Shown: piece after piece, positions 27,088 through 35,930 of the stretch
Layout: each line of letters begins with the position of its first letter
Position numbering within the stretch: the first letter of the stretch is position 1
From: DASPWW01 sp963756745
GTDB lineage: Bacteria; Actinomycetota; Thermoleophilia; Solirubrobacterales; 70-9
Assembly: GCA_963756745.1 (NCBI GenBank)
Contig: CAVWOU010000006.1
Span: forward strand, 307,369-371,368
DNA: 64,000 nucleotides
Reading direction: 5' to 3'
Program-made: the position numbers and the translations under genes
Notes under the pieces: model-generated
The model's database searches: none
The model's input: the letters and a program-made list of their open reading frames with translations, nothing else
What the model was told of the DNA's origin: nothing

Positions 27088-28201
27088 TCAGCTGACGACC
27101 TGAAGCTCCTTCGGGTACGTGGCGAGGTTGCGGCAGCCGTCGTCCTCGACGCTGACCAGGTCCTCGATCCGCACGCCGAAGCGGCCGCGCACGTAGACGC
27201 CCGGCTCGACGGTGACGACGTCGCCGGCGACGAGCTCGTCCTCGGAGGTCTTTCCGAGCCGCGGCGCCTCGTGGACCTCGATCCCGACCCCGTGGCCGAG
27301 GCCGTGGCCGAACTCGTCGCCGTGGCCTGCGGCCGCAATCAACTCGCGCGCGACCGCGTCAAGCGCCTTGCCGCCCGCTCCCGCGCGGACGGCCTCCAGC
27401 GCGGCGGTCTGAGCCTCGAGCACGAGCTCGTAGACCTCGCGCGCCTCGACGTCGATCTCGCCCGGTGGCGAACGTCCGGGTGCAATCCGAGCAGTAGCCG
27501 TCGACGATCGCCCCCATGTCGATCACCACCAGCTCGCCGGCGCCGATCTCGCGCTCGCCGGCCTCGGCGTGCGGGAGCGCGCCGTTCTCGCCCGCGGCGA
27601 CGATCGCCGGGAACGACGGGCCCTCGGCGCCCAGCTCGCGCATCCGCTGCTCTGCCGCGAGGGCGACCTCGCGCTCCTTGCGCCCCACGAGCCCCTGCCG
27701 GGTCACCCATTCGTACACCTCGTCCGTGAGCCGCTGCGCCTCGGCGATCGATGCGAGCTCGTCGGCGTCCTTCGCGCGGCGCAGCTCCTCGACGAGTCCC
27801 GCGGCCGGGACGAGCTCGACGCCCTCCGGCGCGACATCCTCGACCTTGCGCAGGTTTCGCACGCTGGTGTTCGCGTCGTCGTACCCCACCCGCCCCGCGA
27901 GGCGCTCGGCGAGCGCCGGCAGCAGCCGGCTCTCCGCGGTGGCGCGCTCGAACTCGGCGCCGACCTCGCGCTCCGCGCGCTCGGTGTAGCGGAAGTCCGT
28001 GAGGAAGACGCCGGGCTTGTCGCCGCTCCCCACCCCCTCCCCCACCAGGCACAGCCCGCTGGTCCCCGTGAACCCGGTCAGATACCGCAGGTTCGCCATA
28101 CCGCTTCGATCGGAGTCGCCCGGGCGCACCAGGTCGCCGACGAGGAGCTGGTCGAGCTCGCGCTCCCCCACCTTCGCCACGAGTCGTTCGAGCCGCGTCA
28201 A
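27088..28201 (-). pseudogene. pepQ: M24 Xaa-Pro aminopeptidase, frameshifted
   Basis: Proline dipeptidase/aminopeptidase P-like enzyme. The N-domain holds NLRYLTGFTGTSGLCLV. The catalytic domain has VVIDMGAIVDGYCSDCTRTF (two metal Asp), HGLGHGVGIEVHEAP and VVTVEPGVY. The frame breaks in the CCC run at 27461-27463; one base less restores TFATGEIDVEAREVYELVL. Start TTG 28201 overlaps the aroQ TGA. Position aroQ-pepQ-efp is a conserved order. Probably a functional gene carrying an assembly indel. Confidence 0.87.
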
Positions 28202-28647
28202 CCCCCGAGGCTCCCGTTGAGGATCTCGAGCGCGCGGCGGTACCCGTCCGGGCCCTCGCCCGAGACAACGTCGATCACGAGCCCGTCGAGCACCGACGAG
28301 CGGCGCCACTCCTCGCGCGAGTCGACGTCCGAGAGGTGAACCTCGACCGCCGGCACTGCCGCGAGCTCCACTGCGTCCCGAATCGCGTAGCTGTAATGCG
28401 TCCACGCGCCGGGGTTCAGGAGCGCGGCGTCCGCGCGCTCCGGAAGCCGGTGGAGGTACTCGACGAACTCTCCTTCGTGGTTCGTCTGGAAGAAGGTCGC
28501 CTCGAGGTCGAGGTCGCCCGCGAAGCGCTTCACCCTCGTCTGGAGCTCGGCGAGGGTGATCGTGCCGTAGTGATCGGGGTCGCGTCTGCCGAGCATGTCG
28601 AGGTTGACGCCGTGGAGGACGGCCACGCGGTTTCGCGACCGCTGCAC
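28198..28647 (-). CDS. aroQ: Type II 3-dehydroquinate dehydratase
   Basis: Third step of the shikimate pathway, 149 residues. HGVNLDMLGRRDPDHYG carries the catalytic Tyr, NPGAWTHYSYAIRDA binds substrate and VEVHLSDVDSREEWR has the catalytic His. VNLD replaces the usual PNLN. Start GTG 28647 overlaps the aroKB TAG; GTG 28626 is an alternative. Overlaps the next gene by TTGA. Confidence 0.9.
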   Translation of the reverse strand: MQRSRNRVAVLHGVNLDMLGRRDPDHYGTITLAELQTRVKRFAGDLDLEATFFQTNHEGEFVEYLHRLPERADAALLNPGAWTHYSYAIRDAVELAAVPAVEVHLSDVDSREEWRRSSVLDGLVIDVVSGEGPDGYRRALEILNGSLGG

Positions 28648-30206
28648 TAGCCGCTCCGCAGCTCTTCGATCGCGGCTCGCACGCGCTCGGGATCGACATT
28701 GACTCCCGCGCGGGGCTCGCCGGGTCGCTCCAGCAGCACGAACCCCACCCCGTCGGCGGTTCGCTTCTTGTCGAGCTCCACCGCGGCGAGGATCTCGTCC
28801 GTCCCGATCCCGTTCCCGAGCGCGGTCGGCAGCCCGTGACGCTCGAGGATCCCACCCACCTCGTCGCGCAGCGCGTCCGCGCCGGAGAGCCGCAGCGTCG
28901 CGAGGAGCCCGAGGCCGACCGCCTCGCCGTGGCGGTACCGCCCGTATCCGGTCGCCGCCTCGATCGCATGACCGACCGTGTGGCCGAGGTTGAGCACCGC
29001 GCGGCGCCCGCGATCGCGCTCGTCGGCCGCGACCACGTCGATCTTCGTCAGCGCGCACTCGAACACGACGTCCGAAAGCTCGGCGGGGTCGAGCGAGCCC
29101 AGCCTTCCGACTCGATCCCACAGCGCGCCGCCCGCGATCAGGGCCGTCTTCAGGACCTCGACGAAGCCGGCCGCGAGCTCCTCGTCGGGCAGAGTGGCGA
29201 GCGCCCGCGGGTCGGCGAGCACCGCCGACGGCATGTGGTACGCGCCGACGTAGTTCTTCGCCTCGGGGAGGTCGACCCCAGTCTTGCCCCCGTACGCGGA
29301 GTCGACCTGGGCGACGAGCGTGGTCGGCACTTGCACGACGGGAACGCCGCGCTGGTACGAGGCCGCACAGAAGCCGCCCAGGTCGCCGACGACGCCGCCG
29401 CCGAACGCGACCACTCCGTCGTCCCGCCGGGCGCCGGCCCCGGCGAGCTCGCGCAGCACCCGCTCGGCCTCGGCGAGGGTCTTTCGCTCCTCGCCGCCGG
29501 TCACCTCGATCACCGCCTCGACGCCCGGGAGAAGTTCATTTTGATGGCGAACCGCCTCCGTGTCGGCGATCGCGAACCAGCGCGAGACCTCGATCGCATC
29601 CGCGACTTCGGATTCGCCCAGCAGCTCGGTGGCACCCGCTCCCACGGCGGCCGGGTACTCGCCGGACGCCGAGCGCGCCCACACGATGCTCACCTCGGGG
29701 TGGCGTCGGAGCGCCGCCAGCCAAGGAGCGGCCGGCCGGCCGATGTCGCGGCCCCCCTCGGGAAGGACCACCCGGGCGGCATCGTGGTACAGCGGCAGGC
29801 GCTCGCGGTAGCGGCGCGCGAATTCCCCGCGATCCGCCGCTAGCGGCCTGCCGGTGTCGCGGGAGCGCTCCCACGCGACGTCCTCGTCCACCCGGCACCA
29901 CACGCCGACGCTGCGTCGCAGTGCCTCGCGCACGCGTTCACTCTCGACCGCGCCGCCGCCGAGCGAGACGATTCCGCCCCGGTCCAGCAGCTCGAGCGCA
30001 ACCCGCTGCTCGCGCTCGCGAAACGCCGCTTCGCCTTCGCGCTCGAAGAACGAAGCGATCGGCTCGCCCAGCTCGCGCTCGATCTCCTCGTCGGCATCGA
30101 GCGCCTCCTCGCCGAGCTGCTCGGCCGTCGCGCGGGCCGCGTTCGACTTGCCGGCGCCCATGAAGCCGATGAACACGATCGCCGGCTTCGCCCTTACCTC
30201 CGCCAT
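28647..30206 (-). CDS. aroKB: Bifunctional shikimate kinase / 3-dehydroquinate synthase (AroK-AroB fusion)
   Basis: One 519-residue frame carries two shikimate-pathway enzymes. Residues ~1-170 are shikimate kinase: Walker A FIGFMGAGKS, DADEEIERELG, GGIVSLGGGAV and the RPL of the lid. Residues ~175-519 are dehydroquinate synthase: GGGVVGDLGGFCAASYQRG, PTTLVAQVDSAYGGKTGVD, the metal-site NLGHTVGHAIE and H in RHGEAVGLG. There is no stop or start signal between the halves. Start ATG 30206 overlaps aroC. The reverse gene order (aroB then aroK) is more common. Confidence 0.95.
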   Translation of the reverse strand: MAEVRAKPAIVFIGFMGAGKSNAARATAEQLGEEALDADEEIERELGEPIASFFEREGEAAFREREQRVALELLDRGGIVSLGGGAVESERVREALRRSVGVWCRVDEDVAWERSRDTGRPLAADRGEFARRYRERLPLYHDAARVVLPEGGRDIGRPAAPWLAALRRHPEVSIVWARSASGEYPAAVGAGATELLGESEVADAIEVSRWFAIADTEAVRHQNELLPGVEAVIEVTGGEERKTLAEAERVLRELAGAGARRDDGVVAFGGGVVGDLGGFCAASYQRGVPVVQVPTTLVAQVDSAYGGKTGVDLPEAKNYVGAYHMPSAVLADPRALATLPDEELAAGFVEVLKTALIAGGALWDRVGRLGSLDPAELSDVVFECALTKIDVVAADERDRGRRAVLNLGHTVGHAIEAATGYGRYRHGEAVGLGLLATLRLSGADALRDEVGGILERHGLPTALGNGIGTDEILAAVELDKKRTADGVGFVLLERPGEPRAGVNVDPERVRAAIEELRSG

Positions 30207-31357
30207 CCGATCCGCTCCTTGTACGCCGCGAGCGCGGCGAGGACGTCGTCGATGTGGTCGCCGCCGAGCTTGTCGCGGTACGCGCCCGCGAGCACCAGCG
30301 CGACCATCGCTTCGCCGACGACCGCCGCGGCTGGGACGGTGGTCGAGTCGGTTCGCTCGCGCAATGCCTCCGCGGGCTGCCTCGTCTCGGTGTCGACGGT
30401 CCGCAATGGCTGGGTGAGGGTCGAGAGCGGCTTCATCGCGGCTCGCACGACGAGCGGCTCGCCGTTGGTCATCCCACCCTCGAGCCCGCCCGCGCGGTTG
30501 GTCTCCCGAAACCAGCCGCGCGCTTCGTCCCAGAAGATCTCGTCGTGGGCCTCGGAGCCGGGACGGCCGGCGACCTCCCATGCCTCCCCGAGCGACACGC
30601 CCTTGATCGCCTGGATCGAGACCGTCGCCTGGGCGAGCCTCGCGTCGAGGCGCTCATCCCACGCGACGTGCGAGCCGAGTCCCGGGACGAGCCCGAACGC
30701 GAGCACCTCGAACGTTCCCCCGAGCGTCTCGTTTTGCTTTCGCAGCCGGTCGATCTCTTCGACCATGCGGGCGCCGGCGTCGGGCTCGAGGCAGCGCACG
30801 GGCGAGTCGTCGACGTCAGCGAAGTCCTCGGGCGCGAGGCTCTCGCGCTCGGCCGCCCGAATGCTGCCGATCTGGAGCACATGGCTGTGAACCGTCACCC
30901 CGAGCGCGGCGAGGAACGCCCTGGCCAGCCCGCCTGCGGCGACCCGCGCCGCGGTCTCGCGGGCGCTGGCGCGCTCGAGCACGTTGCGCACGTCGGTGTG
31001 ACCGAACTTGAGCAGTCCGGCGAGGTCGGCGTGCCCCGGCCGGGGGGTGTGCGCCTCGTCGACGCTACCGTCGACCGGCCACGGGTTCATCCGCTCCTCC
31101 CAGTTCGGGTAATCGCGATTCGCGACCAGGACGGCGATCGGGCTCCCGAGCGTGCGCCCGTGCCGCACTCCGGAGCGGATCTCGACGGCATCGCTCTCGA
31201 TCTTCATCCGCCCGCCGCGCCCGTGGCCGAGCTGGCGGCGCGCCATGTCGCGGTCGAGCGCCTCGTGGTCGAGCTCGAGGCCTGCGGGCAAGCCCTCGAC
31301 GATCGCCACGAGTCCCGGCCCGTGCGATTCTCCCGCTGTGGTGAAGCGAATGCCCAT
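30194..31357 (-). CDS. aroC: Chorismate synthase
   Basis: Last common step to chorismate, 387 residues, needs reduced FMN. Signature blocks: FTTAGESHGPGLVAIVEGLP, GRGGRMKIESD, RASARETAARVAAGGLARAF and the C-terminal region GALPSPRVS-like (here SDSTTVPAAAVVGEAMVALVLA). Start ATG 31357. First gene of the aroC-aroKB-aroQ run, divergent from the prepilin peptidase gene. Confidence 0.96.
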   Translation of the reverse strand: MGIRFTTAGESHGPGLVAIVEGLPAGLELDHEALDRDMARRQLGHGRGGRMKIESDAVEIRSGVRHGRTLGSPIAVLVANRDYPNWEERMNPWPVDGSVDEAHTPRPGHADLAGLLKFGHTDVRNVLERASARETAARVAAGGLARAFLAALGVTVHSHVLQIGSIRAAERESLAPEDFADVDDSPVRCLEPDAGARMVEEIDRLRKQNETLGGTFEVLAFGLVPGLGSHVAWDERLDARLAQATVSIQAIKGVSLGEAWEVAGRPGSEAHDEIFWDEARGWFRETNRAGGLEGGMTNGEPLVVRAAMKPLSTLTQPLRTVDTETRQPAEALRERTDSTTVPAAAVVGEAMVALVLAGAYRDKLGGDHIDDVLAALAAYKERIGWRR

Positions 31358-31435
31358 CGCGCAACTAGGCTATCGGCGCACTCTGGACCGAAGCACCGGG
31401 GCGAAACCCCGCCGTCCAAGCCTCCCTGTCGGTTG

Positions 31436-31906
31436 ATGGCCGCGGCCGCGCTCGAGCTCGCCCTTGCCTCCGTCCTCCTCGCGGTGACTGTGACCGACCT
31501 CGACCGTCGGGTGATTCCCAACGCGATCCTGCTCGCCGGAGCTGTCGTCGGGATCGCGATCGTCGCGCCCACCGACCCGGGCAGCATCCCCGAGCGAGCT
31601 GCCGCGGCGGCCGGAGCCGGCGGGTTCCTTCTCCTCGGGGCGGTCGGCAGACGCGAGGGGATGGGAATGGGGGACGTCAAGCTCGCGGCGCTCATGGGCC
31701 TTTATCTCGGGCGGGCGGTGGCTCCGGCGCTTGCCGTCGCGTTCGCGGCGGGTGGTCTGGCCGGGCTCGGATTGGTGCTGCGCCACGGTGCGCAGGCCCG
31801 CACGTGGGCCGTCCCGTTCGGCCCGTTCCTGGCCGCCGGGGGGATCGTCGGACTGTTCGCCGGCGACGAGGTCTTCGATTGGTACGTCGACACGTTCATC
31901 GCCTGA
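31436..31906 (+). CDS. Prepilin peptidase (A24-type) / TadV-like protease
   Basis: 156 residues, four to five helices. The two catalytic Asp are visible in VTVTDLDRRVIPN and GMGMGDVKLAALMGLYLG. It lacks the N-methylation domain, as in TadV/CpaA-like enzymes that process Flp-type prepilins. Start ATG 31436. No pilin or secretion gene is nearby. The 5' region holds a short GGGG-CGAAA-CCCC hairpin at 31398-31411. Confidence 0.85.
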   Translation: MAAAALELALASVLLAVTVTDLDRRVIPNAILLAGAVVGIAIVAPTDPGSIPERAAAAAGAGGFLLLGAVGRREGMGMGDVKLAALMGLYLGRAVAPALAVAFAAGGLAGLGLVLRHGAQARTWAVPFGPFLAAGGIVGLFAGDEVFDWYVDTFIA

Positions 31907-31943
31907 CGAGCAACAGCCGCCTTTAGGCTGAAAGGGAAGCTCG

Positions 31944-32405
31944 ATGGCCGCGCGCAGGCTGCTGATCCTGATGGTCGTGCTGCTGGGGGTCTCGACCCTC
32001 GCGGCGGCGCTCGTCCCGCCGCAGGGCGAGGAGCAGCGGGCCACCTCGACCGACACCAAAACCGGGCGGCCGACTCAGGCCGGCGAGGATCGCGGGCCGC
32101 CCGGCCGGCTGATCAAGCGGACTATCCGCGTTGCGCCGCACAGGGCCGACACGGTGCGCATCCACCGCGACGACCAGCTCGCGCTCACGGTGCGCTCCGG
32201 CGTCGCGGACCAGGTCGAGATCCCCGCGTTCGGGCAGCTCGAGGACCTGACGCCGGAAGCTCCTGCGCGCTTCAACCTGCTCCCCGATCGGACGGGGACG
32301 TTCGCGGTCCGGCTGCTCGCGGCCGGACGGGTGATCGGACGCATCGAGGTCCGGTCCCCCGAGCCGCGCCGGCGCGGCCGGGATCCCGGCAAGCGCAAGG
32401 CGTAG
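31944..32405 (+). CDS. Membrane-anchored or secreted small protein
   Basis: 153 residues. N-terminal helix RLLILMVVLLGVSTLAAALV acts as signal or anchor, then a charged linker and a beta-rich domain (TVRIHRDDQLALTVRSG... TGTFAVRLLAAGRVIGRIEV) that resembles a cupredoxin-like or Ig-like fold, without clear copper ligands. Ends in a basic tail. Start ATG 31944 after AAAGGGAAG. Follows the prepilin peptidase gene by 37 bp. Function unknown. Confidence 0.6.
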   Translation: MAARRLLILMVVLLGVSTLAAALVPPQGEEQRATSTDTKTGRPTQAGEDRGPPGRLIKRTIRVAPHRADTVRIHRDDQLALTVRSGVADQVEIPAFGQLEDLTPEAPARFNLLPDRTGTFAVRLLAAGRVIGRIEVRSPEPRRRGRDPGKRKA

Positions 32406-32414
32406 CGAGGGTGG

Positions 32415-33545
32415 CTACTCCCCCGCCGCCCCGACCGAGATCACGAACCCGATAACCCTTCCCTCCGCCACCCGCGCAGAAAGCGTCGGAGTGGGCTCAT
32501 CGAGCCCGATCGTCGAGGGGCGATCGACCAGCGTGAACAGCTCCCCCACCGGCTCCTCGGGGTCGAGCGAATCGTCCGCCGCCGGCCGCATGTCGGGGTA
32601 GAGCTTTCGGAGCTCGTCCTCGGGCATCTCGACGGTCGCGTCCTCCTCGGTCTTCCATCCCGCCTGGGCCGCCTCGGCCCGTTCGATTCGGACTTCCGTG
32701 ACACGCCCCTCCACCCCGCAGGGATCGAGACCCCCGAGGTTGGCGAACTCGATCGTCATTCCGAGGTCGTCCCACGACGCCGGGCACGTGTCGCCCTCGG
32801 GACCGTAGGTCGAGGCGGGGCCGAACAGCCCGACGGCACCGGGGAAGCTCCCCTCCTGGAGATCGAACCCGCCGATCCCGACCGCGGCCTCATCGGCGAG
32901 CGCGATCGTGCGACCTCGGGGGCCGACCTCAGGATGGTAGGTGAACCGGTTGCCGTCCCAGCGAACGACACCCTCGCGCCGGCCGGTGGGGCAGCACAGC
33001 AGGTCGCCCTCCACCAGGGCCGAGGAGCGCTCCCTCACCTCGTCGCCCTCCACAGTCACCTCCGCGCCGGGGACGTGCGAGCGGATCAGCGCCGGGGTCC
33101 ACTTCTCGCCGTCGCTCGCGTAGATCGCCCACGGCCGCGGTAAATCGACCGTGTCCTCCAGCGGCACATCGCGCTCGAGCAGCTGCACCACCATTTCGTC
33201 GGAGTCATCCCCGTTGAGGTCCGCGCAATCGATCACCTTTGCGTCGTACACCTCGAGCACGCTCGCGAGCGGAGGAACGGTGCCGAGATCCCGAACCGCC
33301 TGGGCGAAGCGGTCGGCGTTGACGGCGTCGTCGGCTTCGCGGTCGTTGCAACCGAGAGTCTCCGCAGCAGCCGGTGAGTCACCGTCGCCGTCCGACTGGG
33401 CGACAACGAACACGACCTCGCCGACGACGGCTACGGCCAGCACCCCGAGCACGACAAGGGCCCACGGTGGCGCCTCGCGGAGCGCCGATCGGACCGCGCC
33501 GTACGCCGACCTGACGCGATCGAGGGCGCTGCGAGCTCGGTCCAT
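32415..33545 (-). CDS. Single-pass membrane protein with extracytoplasmic domain
   Basis: 376 residues. After ~28 cytoplasmic residues comes one helix (PWALVVLGVLAVAVVGEVVFVVA); the remaining ~325 residues are outside. DCADLNGDDSDEMVVQLL resembles an FG-GAP/VCBS calcium loop. Four Cys (LCCPTG, DTCPASW, DPCGVEG) may form disulphides. Start ATG 33545; a longer upstream frame overlaps aroE in another frame. No recognised family. Confidence 0.6.
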   Translation of the reverse strand: MDRARSALDRVRSAYGAVRSALREAPPWALVVLGVLAVAVVGEVVFVVAQSDGDGDSPAAAETLGCNDREADDAVNADRFAQAVRDLGTVPPLASVLEVYDAKVIDCADLNGDDSDEMVVQLLERDVPLEDTVDLPRPWAIYASDGEKWTPALIRSHVPGAEVTVEGDEVRERSSALVEGDLLCCPTGRREGVVRWDGNRFTYHPEVGPRGRTIALADEAAVGIGGFDLQEGSFPGAVGLFGPASTYGPEGDTCPASWDDLGMTIEFANLGGLDPCGVEGRVTEVRIERAEAAQAGWKTEEDATVEMPEDELRKLYPDMRPAADDSLDPEEPVGELFTLVDRPSTIGLDEPTPTLSARVAEGRVIGFVISVGAAGE

Positions 33546-33579
33546 ACGCGAAGCATGGCGTTCGGCCCGGGAACAGGCG

Positions 33580-34419
33580 CTACGCCTTCGCGGCCTCCCG
33601 CATGACGTCGAGCGGGGCGTCGAGCCCGGTCCAGATCCGAAACGAAGCGGCACCCTGCTGGACCAGGACTTCGAGCCCCTCCACCACGGTCGCGCCCCGC
33701 TCCCGGGCCGTGCGGGCGAGCTCGGTCTCGTTCGAGCCGTAGACAAGATCGACGACGAGCTGGCCCTCGCGGAGTCCCTCCGGCGCGAGGCGCAGCGCGT
33801 CCAGGTCGGAGCCCGGGGTCGCGCGCTCCCGCTCGGCGCCCTCGAGGCCCACCGCGGTCGCGTTGACGATCAGGTCGAACTCGCTCGACGGCAGCGTGCC
33901 GTCAACCTCGACCACCGACGCGCCCAGCGCTTCCGCGAGCACCGCCGCGCGCTCCGGGGTCCGGTTCCACACCTCGACCTCCGCCCCCTCGCCCACGAGC
34001 GCCCACACCACCGCGCGCGCCGAGCCGCCGGCGCCGAGGACGAGGGCGCGGAGCCCGGACGGCCCGCTCGGCAGCGTCGCGAGAAACCCGGGCGCGTCGG
34101 TGTTGTCGGCCGCGACCGCGCCCGCCTGGAAGCTGAGCGTGTTCGCGGACCCGATCTCACCGGCGGGGTCGGACGCGGTGTCCGCCAGCGCCAGCGCCGC
34201 GTGCTTGTGCGGGACGGTGACGTTCGCGCCCACGAAGCCCTCGGTCGGCAGCGCGGCGACGCGCTCGGGGAACTCCTCCGGGACGACGTCGATCGCCTCG
34301 TAGGACCACTCGTCCGCGATCCCGAGCGCCTCGAACGCCGCGTTGTGGATCACCGGCGAGCGCGAGTGCGCAATAGGGTGCCCGAGCACCGCGAGGCGGC
34401 GGCGGTCTCCGTCTAGCAC
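33580..34419 (-). CDS. aroE: Shikimate dehydrogenase
   Basis: NADPH-dependent reduction of 3-dehydroshikimate, 279 residues. Substrate-site blocks are VLGHPIAHSRSPVIHNAAF, GANVTVPHK (catalytic Lys) and ADNTDAPGFLA (catalytic Asp). The Rossmann motif is VLGAGGSARAVVWAL and WNRTPERA selects NADP. Start GTG 34419 overlaps the mltG TAG, so it is translated from the mltG message. Confidence 0.95.
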   Translation of the reverse strand: MLDGDRRRLAVLGHPIAHSRSPVIHNAAFEALGIADEWSYEAIDVVPEEFPERVAALPTEGFVGANVTVPHKHAALALADTASDPAGEIGSANTLSFQAGAVAADNTDAPGFLATLPSGPSGLRALVLGAGGSARAVVWALVGEGAEVEVWNRTPERAAVLAEALGASVVEVDGTLPSSEFDLIVNATAVGLEGAERERATPGSDLDALRLAPEGLREGQLVVDLVYGSNETELARTARERGATVVEGLEVLVQQGAASFRIWTGLDAPLDVMREAAKA

Positions 34420-35855
34420 TTCGTCGGCGAATCGCCCTGGCGCTCGAGCGCCCGCTGGTACTGGTCCGCCGCCTCGTTGAACTCCTGCTCGGTGTCCGAG
34501 AACACGTGCTCGCCGCAGGTGCCCGGCTTGACGACGAACCAGCGGTTGTCGCCCCGACCGGGATTCGCGGCGGCCTCGATCGCGTCGAGCCCGGGGTTGC
34601 CGATCGGGGTTGGAGGCAGCCCTACGACGAGGCGCGTGTTGTACGGGGAGTCGGTCGAAAGCTCCGACTCCGTCAGCGGCTTGTCGAAGTTCCCGGTCGC
34701 GTACCGGATCGTCGCGTCGATGCCGAGTGGCTCGCCGCGCTCGAAGCGGTTGTAGATCACCTCGGCGACGAGCCTGCGCTCCTTCGGAACCTGGACCTCG
34801 CGGTCGATCATCGAGGCGATCGTCAGTACGTCGTACGGGGAGAGGTTCTTCGACTCCGCGTACTTCAGGTCGACCTTGTCGAAGTTCTGCTCGAACCCCT
34901 TCAGCTGCTGGTCGACCAGGTCCTCGACGCTCGAGTTCGGCTTCAGCTCGTAGGTCGCGGGGAACATGAAGCCCTCGAGGCTGTTCGCTCCACCGGCGCC
35001 GTACCGCTTGAGGATGATCTGGTTCGAGCTCAGCGTCTCCTTCCTGTAGTTGCCCTTCAGCCCGGCGTCCTTGGTTACGCCGGCTATCTGATCGCGCGTG
35101 TAGCCCTCCGGGATCACCACGGTGATTCCGCGCTCGGCCGGCGACGCGGTGAGCTCGTCGATCGCGGCGCCGTAGCTCATCCCGCTCGCGAGCGTGTAGC
35201 TCCCGCTCGGGATCTCGTCGCTCTTGCCGGCCGCCGACAGCCGCCACCTGAACAGCGTGCTTCCCGACACGAACGGCGGACCGTCCGAGATCACGCCCTC
35301 GCGCTCGAGGATGTCGCCGACTTGGCCGGCCGTCGCCCCCTTCGGGATAGTCACCACGACCTTGCCCTTGCCCTCGCCGCCGAACGGCTGGAACAGCGCC
35401 AGCAGGAACCAGATGACCAGGGCGAGAATCGCCACCGCGACCACCGCGAGAGTCCTGCGGCGCTGGATCGCCGCCGTCGAGGGGCGGCGCGGTAGGCGGC
35501 GACGCACGACCGCGCGGACGCGGTCCGCGATCGAGGGCCGCGCCGGGCGGACGCTGGTCTCCTCGGTGACCGCGGGCGCTTCCGACCGCGTTTCCGTGGC
35601 GGGCGCCGTTTGCGTGGCGGGCGCCGCCGCGGACACTCCATCGCCCGACGGGCGGCGCTTGCGCCCGAACACGCCCTTCAGCCCTCCGCCGGACGTGCTG
35701 TCGCCACTCGGGCGGCGCTGCTCGCGCTCGCGGCGGCGACGTTCGCGCTCGAGGCGGCGCTCCTCGCGGGCACGCGCCTCGGGATCGTCGACGCTGAACG
35801 GATCGCTTGGGGTGAGCTCGTCCACAGGGCGCTCTCCCGTCCCCCGGTCGCTCAT
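34413..35855 (-). CDS. mltG: Endolytic murein transglycosylase MltG
   Basis: 480 residues; cleaves nascent glycan strands and ends peptidoglycan synthesis. A long charged cytoplasmic region (1-130, Arg/Glu-rich) precedes one helix (TLAVVAVAILALVIWFLLALF). A LysM-like subdomain and the YceG domain follow (LEGFMFPATYEL, VIYNRFERGEPLGIDATIRYA). The usual AS[IV]EKE stretch reads ASMIDREV, so the first Glu is Asp while the second is kept. Start ATG 35855 follows the GAGGTGAT of the dispersed repeat. Confidence 0.93.
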   Translation of the reverse strand: MSDRGTGERPVDELTPSDPFSVDDPEARAREERRLERERRRREREQRRPSGDSTSGGGLKGVFGRKRRPSGDGVSAAAPATQTAPATETRSEAPAVTEETSVRPARPSIADRVRAVVRRRLPRRPSTAAIQRRRTLAVVAVAILALVIWFLLALFQPFGGEGKGKVVVTIPKGATAGQVGDILEREGVISDGPPFVSGSTLFRWRLSAAGKSDEIPSGSYTLASGMSYGAAIDELTASPAERGITVVIPEGYTRDQIAGVTKDAGLKGNYRKETLSSNQIILKRYGAGGANSLEGFMFPATYELKPNSSVEDLVDQQLKGFEQNFDKVDLKYAESKNLSPYDVLTIASMIDREVQVPKERRLVAEVIYNRFERGEPLGIDATIRYATGNFDKPLTESELSTDSPYNTRLVVGLPPTPIGNPGLDAIEAAANPGRGDNRWFVVKPGTCGEHVFSDTEQEFNEAADQYQRALERQGDSPTKC

Positions 35856-35930
35856 GACATCACCTCGATTCGCGCTCGGCCCAACATCAAATTCCCCGCC
35901 CGCCCACACCCTTGTAGGGCCTCGTGCTCA
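35856..35930 (-). repeat. Dispersed G-rich intergenic element, copy 3 (ruvX/mltG)
   Basis: Begins with the ruvX stop codon (TGAGCACGAG) and ends at the mltG ATG on the minus strand. Contains GGGTGTGGGCGGGCGGGG (complement of 35894-35911), AATTTGATGTTGG, GCCGAGCGCGAA and GAGGTGAT. Four G-runs are kept although the first loop differs from the other copies. Confidence 0.88.

Noticed and set aside
31375..31435. Possible c-di-GMP or other riboswitch before the prepilin peptidase gene
   Set aside because: Only one short GGGG-CGAAA-CCCC hairpin is visible; the conserved core of the c-di-GMP-I aptamer was not found. An Rfam scan would settle it.
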